A stretch of 64,000 nucleotides of DNA. It comes from Bacteroidota bacterium (GTDB taxonomy: Bacteria; Bacteroidota; Ignavibacteria; Kryptoniales; JAKASW01). The notes under the pieces were generated by a model. It was not told the origin of the DNA. It made no database searches and saw nothing but the letters and a program-made list of their open reading frames with translations. How positions within the stretch are numbered: the first letter of the stretch is position 1; each line of letters starts with the position of its first letter. Of the stretch, positions 49,358 through 58,208 are shown piece after piece. Made by a program: the position numbers and the translations under genes. The stretch lies in assembly GCA_021811615.1 (NCBI GenBank), contig JAJZNW010000121.1:1-64000 (forward strand), in the 5' to 3' direction.

Positions 49358-50116
49358 TCAGCCTGCTAAGACGGACCCGCCGTTTACGTTGAGGATCTCA
49401 CCCGTAATGTGGGCCGAGAGATCTGACGCGAGGAATAGTATCGGACCCGCAATGTCTTCAGGGGCAGGGATTTTTCCAAGAGGGATCGATTTAAGGACCT
49501 CTTTCCGAAGCGGTTCACGCCGTAAAGTGTCGGCGCTCATATCAGTATCCACCCAACCGGGGGCGACACAGTTTACTCTGATGTTGTCCTTGCCGAGTTC
49601 ACTTGAGAGACTTTTCGTGAAAGATATTATTGCGCCCTTAGTGGCAGCGTAATGCGAATGAAAAGCCTCGCCGCGCTGTCCGGCTGTCGATGAAATGTTG
49701 ATGATGGATCCGCCGCCCTGTCTTTTCATAATCGGCACCACGTAGTGACAGAAGAGAAAAGTCCCTTTCAAGTTAACGTCCATCGTCTGGTCCCAAACAT
49801 TCTCCTTCATCGTGTCGATTTCACCGTATGTCCAGATTCCCGCGTTGTTTACGAGGATATCGATTCTTCCGAATTCCTTATGAACGTCATGCACAATCGT
49901 TTTCACGACATCATTCTTGCTAATGTCGCCTTTGTAGGAATGAGATTTCTTCCCGAGATTCCGAATCTCGTTTTGAACTTCTTTGGCCTTCGAGTCGCTC
50001 CCCTGATAAGTGATCGCCACATCGCTGCCCGCTTTTGCGAAGAGGATTGCGGTTGCTGCGCCGATGCCTCTTGAACCTCCGGTAATTAGAACAACGTTGC
50101 CGGTTAAATCTATCAT
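49358..50116 (-). CDS. Short-chain dehydrogenase/reductase (FabG-like)
   Basis: The 252-residue classical SDR has TGGSRGIG (12-19), NNAGI, and the triad Ser142, Tyr156, Lys160. The C terminus GEILNVNGGSVL fits 3-oxoacyl-ACP reductases, but general ketone reductases look alike. It is upstream of, and probably cotranscribed with, the MDR gene. Its promoter should lie in 50117-50200. Confidence 0.9.
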   Translation of the reverse strand: MIDLTGNVVLITGGSRGIGAATAILFAKAGSDVAITYQGSDSKAKEVQNEIRNLGKKSHSYKGDISKNDVVKTIVHDVHKEFGRIDILVNNAGIWTYGEIDTMKENVWDQTMDVNLKGTFLFCHYVVPIMKRQGGGSIINISSTAGQRGEAFHSHYAATKGAIISFTKSLSSELGKDNIRVNCVAPGWVDTDMSADTLRREPLRKEVLKSIPLGKIPAPEDIAGPILFLASDLSAHITGEILNVNGGSVLAG

Positions 50117-50562
50117 TCATTCATCCAGATCGATTAATTTTCCAATTGAAATTAAGGAAGCGCCGTTATTGTTTCAATAATTAGCGTCCGTTTCTTTACT
50201 TCAGATCGAGGGGTTTGCATCTCCTTGGTGGCTCATAGTCGAATTGGCGATTCCCGGGTATTCGAATCAAACGGAAAGTAACTTAGAAAGGATCGCATCT
50301 TGTATGAATGACGAGGTTATCTCTCAATTGGCTCCCTGCTTAGTCGGGCCTTAGTCGGCTTAGTATTGCGCTACAATTGCGCTAGTATTGCGCTCAACTC
50401 TCGTTCTTCTTCCAGATTGGGGTCGGGTGCCGCCGGGCAGACGTCTGCTTTTATGTTTTGCTCAAGTCTCTAACGAGCCATGTGCTGTCCGGATCCTGCC
50501 GACATATGGACGGTCGGGAATCCGTTGGATATGACTCGAATCTGCGTTAAATTCAATGAAAA
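50117..50562. other. Divergent intergenic region with phased repeat array
   Basis: The 446 bases separate the SDR gene and the recombinase-like gene and hold no credible gene. The main feature is the tandem array at 50339-50395. No clear terminator, tRNA or attachment site is seen. Confidence 0.55.
50339..50395. repeat. 11-bp phased tandem repeat array
   Basis: CTTAGTCGG occurs at 50339 and 50350, followed by CTTAGT at 50359. ATTGCGCTA occurs at 50365 and 50376, and ATTGCGCTC at 50387. Steps are 11 bases apart, except one of nine. About one helical turn per step would put the repeats on one face of DNA, as in iterons or a cooperative protein-binding array. It lies 168 bases upstream of the recombinase-like gene. 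Confidence 0.7.
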
Positions 50563-51462
50563 ATGATACAAAGCAGGTTCCCGACAACCAATCTCCCGCA
50601 TAGCCAGTTCAGGATTCTCGTTCAGCAGTTCGAAGGTTCGATGAGTTTTGCCAGCGGCACGACGAGGCATGTCTATATGAAAGCGCTCGAGCAGCTTCTT
50701 TTTTTTGCCGAGGGGAACCAGTTCAGGTTCACGCCTGAAGACTTCACACAATTCAGACTGTGGATGCTGAATGGGAGGAAGCTTTCAAACAACACTGTGA
50801 ACACTTACATGACCGCCTCGAGGAGATTCTGCGAGTTTCTTGTGGATCTCGGGGTGCTGCATCAGAATCCGGCATGGAACGTCCACGGGTCGGCGCAAAG
50901 TTTTAACGTGACGAAAGTCTCGCTGACAGAAGTGACGCAGGCGATATCGAGAATCGACAGGAGCCCGCTGCTGGGCAAGCGGGATTATGCATTCCTGTCA
51001 GTGATGTTCGAGTGTGGGGCGACCATTTCGGAGCTTATAAACGCGGACATAGGAGATTTGAAGCGAAGCGGTGAAGCGGTCGAGTTAAGAGTGAAGCCGA
51101 AAGGGACGCGCGGAAAGTACGAGGTGATCAGGTTGACGAAGACATCGAGTTCGGCGGTATACTCTTATATCGATGCGCGCGGCGCGGTGGCTTCAGATTC
51201 TCCACTCTTCACAACGGTCAACACAGGGAGGGCGACGTCCAAGAGGCTCTCTTTCCGCGGAGCCAGGGCGGCGATGCGGAAGCGTCTTACAATTGACGAA
51301 AAGAGAGCGCTCAGACTCGATTCCCTCCGCACTTACTGTGCGGTCAGGCTGATGAAACAGGGAAAGACATCCGAGGAGATCAAGTCGTTCATGAGATTCA
51401 AAAGCAACATGCCCTTCAGAAAAATTTTGATTAATTCCAAAGCTATGGCAGAAAAAAGATGA
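50563..51462 (+). CDS. Tyrosine recombinase-like protein lacking catalytic residues
   Basis: The 299-residue protein has the layout of XerC/XerD-type recombinases: an N-terminal core-binding domain (about 15-110) and a catalytic-domain fold (about 120-299). Most active-site residues are gone. Arg I of G-x-R-I-S-E is Thr154 (GATISEL), His II is Asp253 (DSLR), His III is Phe279 and the nucleophile Tyr is replaced near Ile288. Arg II (Arg256) and a likely Lys near 172 remain. The frame is intact with normal codon use and its stop overlaps the leuS ATG, so it is not a decaying pseudogene. It may bind DNA without cutting it (inference). ATG 50641 is an alternative start with GAAGG upstream. Confidence 0.8.
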   Translation: MIQSRFPTTNLPHSQFRILVQQFEGSMSFASGTTRHVYMKALEQLLFFAEGNQFRFTPEDFTQFRLWMLNGRKLSNNTVNTYMTASRRFCEFLVDLGVLHQNPAWNVHGSAQSFNVTKVSLTEVTQAISRIDRSPLLGKRDYAFLSVMFECGATISELINADIGDLKRSGEAVELRVKPKGTRGKYEVIRLTKTSSSAVYSYIDARGAVASDSPLFTTVNTGRATSKRLSFRGARAAMRKRLTIDEKRALRLDSLRTYCAVRLMKQGKTSEEIKSFMRFKSNMPFRKILINSKAMAEKR

Positions 51463-53993
51463 AATACGATTTCTTATCGATTGAAAAGAAATGGCAGAAG
51501 TATTGGGAAGAGAACAAAGTCTACAGCGTCGATTTCCAAAACGCCGATCATAAACTTTATTGTCTCGTAATGTTCCTGTATCCGAGCGCTGACAAGCTTC
51601 ACATTGGGCATTGGTATAATTTCGCTCCGACCGATACGTGGGCGAGATTCAAGCGGATGAACGGCTTCAACGTATTCGAGCCGATCGGATACGACGCATT
51701 CGGCCTCCCGGCGGAGAACTTCGCCATCAAGACGGGGGTTCATCCTCAGGACAGCACTCAGAATAATGTGAACGTCATTCGGGAACAGCTTCGCGATATG
51801 GGGTCGATGTACAACTTCGATTACGAAGTAGACACTTCAAAGCCGGAGTATTACAGGTGGACTCAGTGGGTTTTCCTGCAGTTGTATAAGATGGGGCTCG
51901 CTTACAGGAAGAACGCGCCGGTCAACTGGTGTCCGCAGGACCAGACGGTTCTCGCCAACGAGCAGGTTGTCGAGGGAGTTTGCGAGCGGTGCGGGACTGC
52001 GGTCGTTCGGAAGGACATGACGCAGTGGTTTTTCAAGATCACCGATTATGCCGATAAGCTTCTTGAAGGGTTGGACAGGATCGACTGGCCTGAGCGGACG
52101 AAGCTGATGCAGCGCAACTGGATTGGCAGGAGTGAAGGGGTCGAGATTGTCTTCAAGATAGAAGGCTCCGACGAGCCGATACGCGTTTTCACGACGAGGC
52201 CGGACACGCTGTATGGTGCAACGTACGTGGTTCTGGCGCCCGAGCACGGACTCGTGAGGAAGATTACGAGGCCCGAGAACAAGGCGAAGGTCGATGAATA
52301 CGTGGAGTTCGTGGCGCACGAAAACGAGATCGAGAGGACGTCGACTTCGAAAGAGAAGACCGGCGTGCCGACCGGCGCATTCGCGATAAACCCGATCAAC
52401 GGAGAGAAGATTCCGATCTGGATCGCAGATTACGTCTTATCGACATACGGAACGGGAGCGGTCATGGCCGTACCGGCGCATGACGAGAGAGATTTCGACT
52501 TCGCGGTGAAGTACAAGCTCCCGATAAGGGTCGTGGTACAGCCGGTGAACGGAAAGCTGGACGAGCCCATTGCCTCGGCGTTCATCGAGGACGGTGTGGC
52601 CGCGAACAGCGGGCGATTCACCGGACTTCCATCTGACAAAGTGTGGGACGGAATCGCGGACGAGCTTCAGAAGCTTGGTGCCGGGACACGCAAAGTGAAC
52701 TACAGGATTCGTGATTGGCTCCTGTCGCGTCAGCGATATTGGGGCGCCCCCATACCGATAATATATTGCGACTCATGCGGCGAAGTCCCTGTCCCCGAAA
52801 AAGAACTGCCGGTACTCCTTCCTTACGATGTAGAGTTCAAGCCGACGGGGGAGTCTCCGCTTGCCCGGTCAGAAAGTTTTGTGAACGCCAAATGCCCGAA
52901 CTGCGGAAAGCCAGCGAAGCGGGACGTGGATACGATGGATACTTTCGTCGATTCATCATGGTATTTCCTCCGTTACCTTTCGCCGCATCTCGACACGGCT
53001 GCATTTGACAAGGAGCTTACCTCGAGATGGCTGCCGGTAGACAAATATGTAGGCGGTGCGGAACACGCTACCATGCATCTCCTCTACGCACGTTTCGTGA
53101 CAAAGGCGCTAAAGGATGGAGGCTGGCTAAACTTCGACGAGCCTTTCCAGAGCCTCGTTCACCAGGGCACGATTACAAACCAGGGCGCGAAGATGTCAAA
53201 GTCCCGCGGAAATGTCGTCAGTACTGACAAGTTCCTGTCGACTTACGGTGCGGACACTTTCAGGATGTTTCTGATGTTCATGGGCCCGTACAATGAGGGT
53301 GGCGATTGGAGCGACCGCGGCATTACAGGCGTGTTCAGGTACCTGAATAAGGTTGTAGATGTCTTTGAGGCGGGGAAATCGCTGCCAATATCGACGAAGA
53401 CGAATTTCGACATGGATTCCCTGAACGAAAACGAGCGTACCGTATACAGGAAGCTGAACCAGCTGATCAAGAAGGTCACGGAAGATCTCGACCAGTTCAG
53501 GTTCAATACGGCGATTGCGGCGCAGATGGAATTCATGAACGACTACACGCAGATTCTGATGAAAGCAAAAGCATCTCCGTCGCCGGATATTACAGGGACA
53601 GTCCATGAACAAATGCAGATTTTGAACGAATATAACGAGATCAGCATTGAGATCCAGAAATATGTCCTTGACGCTTTTAACGTCCTTTTGGCTCCGTTCG
53701 CTCCGCATCTGTCGGAGGAGTTGAACGAGATGCGTGGCGGTACGCCTTCCGTGTTTTCATCGGGGAGATGGTTGACCTACGATCCTGCGGCGATCGCCGA
53801 AGAAAGCGTCACCATCGTCGTGCAGGTAAACGGGAAGGTGCGCGCGAAATTGAACGTACCTATAAACTCTACAGACGCCGCAGTGAAATCGATTGCGGAA
53901 AAAGACGAGAACGTCAGGAGATTCATCGAGGGGAAGAAGATACTGAAATCGATAGTCGTACCGAACAAGATAGTAAACTACGTGATCGGCTAA
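51459..53993 (+). CDS. leuS: Leucyl-tRNA synthetase
   Basis: LeuS charges leucine tRNA. The 844-residue class I synthetase has the HIGH motif (48-51, in LHIGHWYN) and GYDAFGLPAENFAI. The editing domain inserted in the catalytic core (about 215-410) is followed by two CxxC zinc motifs, KMSKS (578-582), and the anticodon-binding and C-terminal domains. It overlaps the preceding recombinase-like gene by four bases (ATGA), so translation is coupled. Confidence 0.98.
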   Translation: MKYDFLSIEKKWQKYWEENKVYSVDFQNADHKLYCLVMFLYPSADKLHIGHWYNFAPTDTWARFKRMNGFNVFEPIGYDAFGLPAENFAIKTGVHPQDSTQNNVNVIREQLRDMGSMYNFDYEVDTSKPEYYRWTQWVFLQLYKMGLAYRKNAPVNWCPQDQTVLANEQVVEGVCERCGTAVVRKDMTQWFFKITDYADKLLEGLDRIDWPERTKLMQRNWIGRSEGVEIVFKIEGSDEPIRVFTTRPDTLYGATYVVLAPEHGLVRKITRPENKAKVDEYVEFVAHENEIERTSTSKEKTGVPTGAFAINPINGEKIPIWIADYVLSTYGTGAVMAVPAHDERDFDFAVKYKLPIRVVVQPVNGKLDEPIASAFIEDGVAANSGRFTGLPSDKVWDGIADELQKLGAGTRKVNYRIRDWLLSRQRYWGAPIPIIYCDSCGEVPVPEKELPVLLPYDVEFKPTGESPLARSESFVNAKCPNCGKPAKRDVDTMDTFVDSSWYFLRYLSPHLDTAAFDKELTSRWLPVDKYVGGAEHATMHLLYARFVTKALKDGGWLNFDEPFQSLVHQGTITNQGAKMSKSRGNVVSTDKFLSTYGADTFRMFLMFMGPYNEGGDWSDRGITGVFRYLNKVVDVFEAGKSLPISTKTNFDMDSLNENERTVYRKLNQLIKKVTEDLDQFRFNTAIAAQMEFMNDYTQILMKAKASPSPDITGTVHEQMQILNEYNEISIEIQKYVLDAFNVLLAPFAPHLSEELNEMRGGTPSVFSSGRWLTYDPAAIAEESVTIVVQVNGKVRAKLNVPINSTDAAVKSIAEKDENVRRFIEGKKILKSIVVPNKIVNYVIG

Positions 53994-54057
53994 TGAAGAC
54001 CGCGATGTATATAAGAGAAGTCCCGGCCCGTAACGGGAGAGGAGCGGGGGGGGAGTA

Positions 54058-54807
54058 GTGGAGAAGGTCTCCGCGATCATTATTGCCGGAAACGAGGAAA
54101 AGAATATTGCAGACTGTCTGGAGAGTGTGCGATGGGCCGACGAAATCGTGGTCGTTAATTCGGAGAGCGGCGACCGTACGGTTGAGATTGCAGGGCGATA
54201 TACGGATAAGGTTTTTGTCCGGAAATGGGAAGGCTACGCTTCGCAGAAGGGCTTTTCGCTTGAAAAGGCAAGCAACGAATGGGTGTTGAGCATCGACGCT
54301 GACGAGCGTGTCTCTCCCGAACTCCTGGCTGAAATCAGGTCGCTTGATTTCGGGAGTGCGGACGGCTTCTACATCCCACGACGTAATTACTTCCTGAACA
54401 AGGTGGTGAGAAGCTGCGGTTGGTCGCCTGACTACCAGCTCAGGTTGTTCAGGAAATCGAGGACGACGCTCACTTCGCGGCAGGTGCACGAGGGATTTGT
54501 AGTCGACGGCAAGCGGGATTACCTCAAGGGTGAGCTGATTCATTATACCCACACATCGATCGCGGCTACGCTTCAGAAGATTAACGAGTACTCGACGCTG
54601 GAGGCCGAGGAGAAATCGGGACGAATCCGGGTTACCGGCCCGAAAATATTCTTCAAGCCGATCTGGGCTTTCTTTCAGCACTTCGTAATCCGGCGCGGTT
54701 TCACCGACGGCGTTCACGGGCTGATGGTATCGATCATACATGCAATTACGAAGACGCAAGTCTACATGAAAATTTGGGAAATCCAGAATGCCCGGCCAAA
54801 AAGATAA
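54058..54807 (+). CDS. Family 2 glycosyltransferase (LPS core type)
   Basis: The 249-residue protein has a GT-A fold with IIIAGNEEKNIADCLESV at the start and WVLSIDADERV holding the DxD-like metal site. Similar proteins (WaaE/KdtX type) add a glucose to LPS core. The GTG start has a G-rich ribosome-binding site. It overlaps msbA, which supports an LPS role. The sugar is not evident. Confidence 0.87.
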   Translation: MEKVSAIIIAGNEEKNIADCLESVRWADEIVVVNSESGDRTVEIAGRYTDKVFVRKWEGYASQKGFSLEKASNEWVLSIDADERVSPELLAEIRSLDFGSADGFYIPRRNYFLNKVVRSCGWSPDYQLRLFRKSRTTLTSRQVHEGFVVDGKRDYLKGELIHYTHTSIAATLQKINEYSTLEAEEKSGRIRVTGPKIFFKPIWAFFQHFVIRRGFTDGVHGLMVSIIHAITKTQVYMKIWEIQNARPKR

Positions 54808-56668
54808 CTCGTTCAAGATTTACCTCAGGCTCCTTCGTTACGTCAAGCCGTACAAGAAATTCCTGACCGGCTCGATAATCTCCACAATATTCTTCTCGCT
54901 TTTCTCGGGTGCGTCGATTTACCTGACTATACCGCTGCTCGATACGCTCTTTAATCAGGGGACGCCGCAGCCGATGAACCTGCCTGCCACTTCGGGGTTC
55001 CTGGAACAGCTGAAGGCGAATGTGGCCAACCTGTTCAACAGTTTCGTTTTCGGCGGCACGAAATCGGATGCGCTCTTCAAAATCTGCCTGGTGATAGTTC
55101 TGTCCTTCTTCCTGAAGAATGTCTTCGGATACGTTCAGGCTTACCTGATGGCGTTCGTCGAGCAGGGACTGATGCGCGATATCAGGAACGATCTTTACAG
55201 GAAGCTGCAGGAATTGTCGATCGGATATTTCACGAACGAGCGGACCGGGACACTGATTTCCAGGATTACCAACGACGTTACCGTCATCAACAGCGGTATA
55301 TCGGCCAGCTTCGTCACCATGGTAAGGGATCCGCTCATGATAGTGGTTTTCCTTATCATAGCGATTTCGATAAGCTGGAAACTGACGCTGATCGCATTTC
55401 TCGTGACTCCATTCGCGCTCCTGATTATCAGCCGAATCGGGATGCGTCTCTACAAGGAAAGCGACACGTCCCAGCGAAGAATGGCCGATATCACTTCGAC
55501 GTTGCAGGAGACCATCAGCGGGATGAAGATAGTCCGCGCATTTGGAATGGAGGATTTCGAGATAGGCAGGTTCGAGGGAAACACGCAAAGCTATTTCCGG
55601 TCTCTTCTAAAGATTACGCAGATTCGTAATCTAGCTTCGCCGATTACGGAATTCCTGTCCGTTCTTGCGGGAGGGGTGATCATATATTACGGTGGGATGC
55701 AGGTACTCCAGTCCGGTGTACTTTCGCCGAGTGAATTCATGGGCTTTCTCTTTGCGATATTTCAGATAATGCCGCCGGCTAAGGAGCTGACGACAGTCAG
55801 CAACAGGATACAGGAATCGGCGGCTGCGGGGAAGAGGATTTTCGACGTGCTGGACGAGGAGGGGAAGCTTCCCGAGCCCCCGGACGCCGCCGAACTCACA
55901 GGCTTCGACAAAGACATCAGGTTCGAGAGTGTATGGTTCAGCTATCCTCAGTCGAGGATCGGAGAGCTGAAGACGACGACGGAAGAGTACGTTCTGAAAA
56001 ACGTCGACTTCTCCGTGAAGAAGGGAGAGGTGCTTGCGATTGTCGGGCCGTCGGGCGGCGGCAAATCGACGCTGATAGATTTGATACCGAGATTTTACGA
56101 CCCCACCCAGGGCGCGGTCTATATCGATGGACACGACCTGAGAGACGTACGCACCAAGAGCCTGCGTGCCCTCATCGGGATAGTCTCTCAGGAGACGATC
56201 CTCTTCAACGACACCGTGCGTAACAATATCGCATACGGTCTCTCCGACTGTCCGATGGAGAAAATCGAAGAAGCCGCGAAGGCTGGTAATGCGCACGAAT
56301 TCATTATGCAGCTTCCGAAGGGGTACGACACGGTCATCGGCGAGCGAGGGACAAAACTATCCGGCGGACAGCGCCAGCGTATATCGATCGCGAGGGCACT
56401 TTTGAAGAATCCTCCGATCATGATCTTCGACGAGGCAACATCGGCACTCGACTCGGAATCCGAACTGCTTGTCCAGGAGGCAATCGAGAGGCTGATGCAG
56501 AACAGAACTTCACTCGTCATCGCGCACAGATTATCTACAATAAAACATGCGGATAGAATACTTGTCATCAGCGGGGGAGAGATAGTCCAATCCGGCAGGC
56601 ATGAAGAACTCCTGAGGAGGAGAGGCGGGCTGTACAAGAAGCTGTATGAGATGCAGTTCAGTGACTAG
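54788..56668 (+). CDS. MsbA-type lipid A / multidrug ABC exporter
   Basis: The 626-residue half-transporter has six membrane segments (about 20-330) fused to an ATPase domain. Walker A GPSGGGKS is at 420-427, LSGGQ at 524-528 and a DEATSALD motif follows. It resembles MsbA, which flips lipid A-core across the inner membrane. Overlap with the GT2 gene and nearby Kdo transferase favour lipid A over drug export, but a general exporter cannot be excluded. Confidence 0.88.
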   Translation: MPGQKDNSFKIYLRLLRYVKPYKKFLTGSIISTIFFSLFSGASIYLTIPLLDTLFNQGTPQPMNLPATSGFLEQLKANVANLFNSFVFGGTKSDALFKICLVIVLSFFLKNVFGYVQAYLMAFVEQGLMRDIRNDLYRKLQELSIGYFTNERTGTLISRITNDVTVINSGISASFVTMVRDPLMIVVFLIIAISISWKLTLIAFLVTPFALLIISRIGMRLYKESDTSQRRMADITSTLQETISGMKIVRAFGMEDFEIGRFEGNTQSYFRSLLKITQIRNLASPITEFLSVLAGGVIIYYGGMQVLQSGVLSPSEFMGFLFAIFQIMPPAKELTTVSNRIQESAAAGKRIFDVLDEEGKLPEPPDAAELTGFDKDIRFESVWFSYPQSRIGELKTTTEEYVLKNVDFSVKKGEVLAIVGPSGGGKSTLIDLIPRFYDPTQGAVYIDGHDLRDVRTKSLRALIGIVSQETILFNDTVRNNIAYGLSDCPMEKIEEAAKAGNAHEFIMQLPKGYDTVIGERGTKLSGGQRQRISIARALLKNPPIMIFDEATSALDSESELLVQEAIERLMQNRTSLVIAHRLSTIKHADRILVISGGEIVQSGRHEELLRRRGGLYKKLYEMQFSD

Positions 56669-56719
56669 ATCGCATTACAATTGGGCCGGCGTGTCGGGCA
56701 GAGACGGGAAGCTTTCGGG

Positions 56720-58147
56720 ATGACAGAACTCCTTCGGGCGCTGAAAGTAAGGGACATAATTTTATTTAATGTAGTTGCCATAGTCGGGATCCGCTGGATA
56801 TCGATCGCCGCATCGACCGGGCCGAGCTCGATTTCACTCTGGATACTTGCGCTGATACTGTTCTTTCTTCCACAGGCGGTAGCGGTGATTTATCTGAACA
56901 AGAAGCATCCGGTGGAGGGGGGAGTCTACGAATGGGCGAAGATAGAGTTCGGCGATTTCCATGGATTCGTGGCGGGATGGTGTTATTGGGCGAACAACCT
57001 GGTCTATTATCCTTCGCTCCTCATCTCAGTCGCCGCGATAGCGGCTTTCATCGTACCGGGTTCATCCTGGCTGGCATCGGACAAGATTTTCATTGCCGTC
57101 GTGAGCCTTGTTATCCTCTGGGTGGCGATCGGCTTCAACGTCGTGGGAGTGAAGATCGGCAAGTGGGTGCAGAATGCAGGAGCCATCGGGACATTCGGAC
57201 CGATCCTGATACTTGCGGTCCTTGCGGCGATCATCGTGCACCTCGGCAAGTCTGCGACCCACTTCACTCTGACGGATATCCTCCCGACGAAATTCGATTA
57301 TGGTACAGTCTCTTTCTGGTCCAGCATGTGCTTTGCACTTGCGGGACTTGAGCTCGCGGCGGTCATGTCGGGAGAGATAGTCGACGCCGGACGGACTATT
57401 CAGAAGGCGACCTACATTTCTGGAATTGCCATCGTGGCGGTTTATCTCATCGGCACGGTATCGCTCCTGATCGGCCTGGCACCGAAAGATGTGAATATCG
57501 TTACCGGCCTTGTAGACTCGATACACGCTCTCGAGTTGAAGACAGGCCTCAATTATCTTTCCAACCTCAGTGCTTTTCTCATTACTATCGCTGGGATCGG
57601 TGGTGCGGGTGCATGGCTGGCGGGAAGTGCGAGGATTTTGTTTGTAACCGGCATCGACAATTTCCTCCCGAAGGCGTTCGGCAAGATCCATCCGAAATGG
57701 AAAACCCCTCATGTCGCATTGCTATTCCAGGGTGCGATTGCAACCCTCTTTCTTCTCATGAGCTTCATCGGGGCTTCTGCCGAAGAAGCCTACCTCGTTC
57801 TCGTCGACGCGACCATAATAGTATACTTCATCCCATATATTTACATTTTTCTCGCGGCGATCCGGATATTCAGAAGAGAGACGGGCACGTCGGGGTCAGG
57901 CGCGCTTGCGTTAAGGGTCGCCGCCAGCGTCGTAGGGGAAGTCACGACTATCGCTGCCATCGTGTTGACCCTCTTTCCCCCGGAAGCGGGAGGGAATCCG
58001 TTCGTCTTTCTTGCGAAGACCCTCGGCGGTTCTTTCCTTTTCGTCGCGGTCGGAGTTGCGATTTTCTGGTATGCGAAGCGGAGGAACCCAGGGAGCGGGA
58101 CTCCTTCTGACGGAGGTTTACTCAGTGAAAACGGGGTGCCTTCTTAA
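56720..58147 (+). CDS. APC superfamily amino acid permease
   Basis: The protein has 475 residues from the ATG at 56720 (MTELLRAL); the TTG 13 codons earlier adds a non-hydrophobic stretch and is less likely. About 12 membrane segments, NVVAIVGIRW at the start and PVEGGVYEWAK match the APC family of amino-acid/polyamine transporters. The substrate is not evident. It follows msbA by 51 bases and precedes the YyaL gene. Confidence 0.87.
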   Translation: MTELLRALKVRDIILFNVVAIVGIRWISIAASTGPSSISLWILALILFFLPQAVAVIYLNKKHPVEGGVYEWAKIEFGDFHGFVAGWCYWANNLVYYPSLLISVAAIAAFIVPGSSWLASDKIFIAVVSLVILWVAIGFNVVGVKIGKWVQNAGAIGTFGPILILAVLAAIIVHLGKSATHFTLTDILPTKFDYGTVSFWSSMCFALAGLELAAVMSGEIVDAGRTIQKATYISGIAIVAVYLIGTVSLLIGLAPKDVNIVTGLVDSIHALELKTGLNYLSNLSAFLITIAGIGGAGAWLAGSARILFVTGIDNFLPKAFGKIHPKWKTPHVALLFQGAIATLFLLMSFIGASAEEAYLVLVDATIIVYFIPYIYIFLAAIRIFRRETGTSGSGALALRVAASVVGEVTTIAAIVLTLFPPEAGGNPFVFLAKTLGGSFLFVAVGVAIFWYAKRRNPGSGTPSDGGLLSENGVPS

Positions 58148-58179
58148 GAAGCAGGCGACACCGGCTTACGACATTACAA

Positions 58180-58198
58180 GATTAACGTTAATCGATTA
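58180..58198. promoter_or_regulatory. Two overlapping perfect palindromes upstream of the YyaL gene
   Basis: GATTAACGTTAATC (58180-58193) is a perfect 14-bp palindrome and TAATCGATTA (58189-58198) is a perfect 10-bp one. They overlap by five bases and end ten bases before the ATG at 58209. An operator for a dimeric repressor is a reasonable guess. The protein is unknown. Confidence 0.45.
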
Positions 58199-58208
58199 GG
58201 ATTTTCAT

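Noticed and set aside
51300-51462. T-box or leader control of leuS
   Set aside because: leuS starts inside the preceding gene, and no T-box sequence or terminator-antiterminator pair is present.
50563-51462. Active integrase marking a genomic island
   Set aside because: Catalytic residues are missing, no att repeats or tRNA target are seen, and the flanking genes are housekeeping genes.
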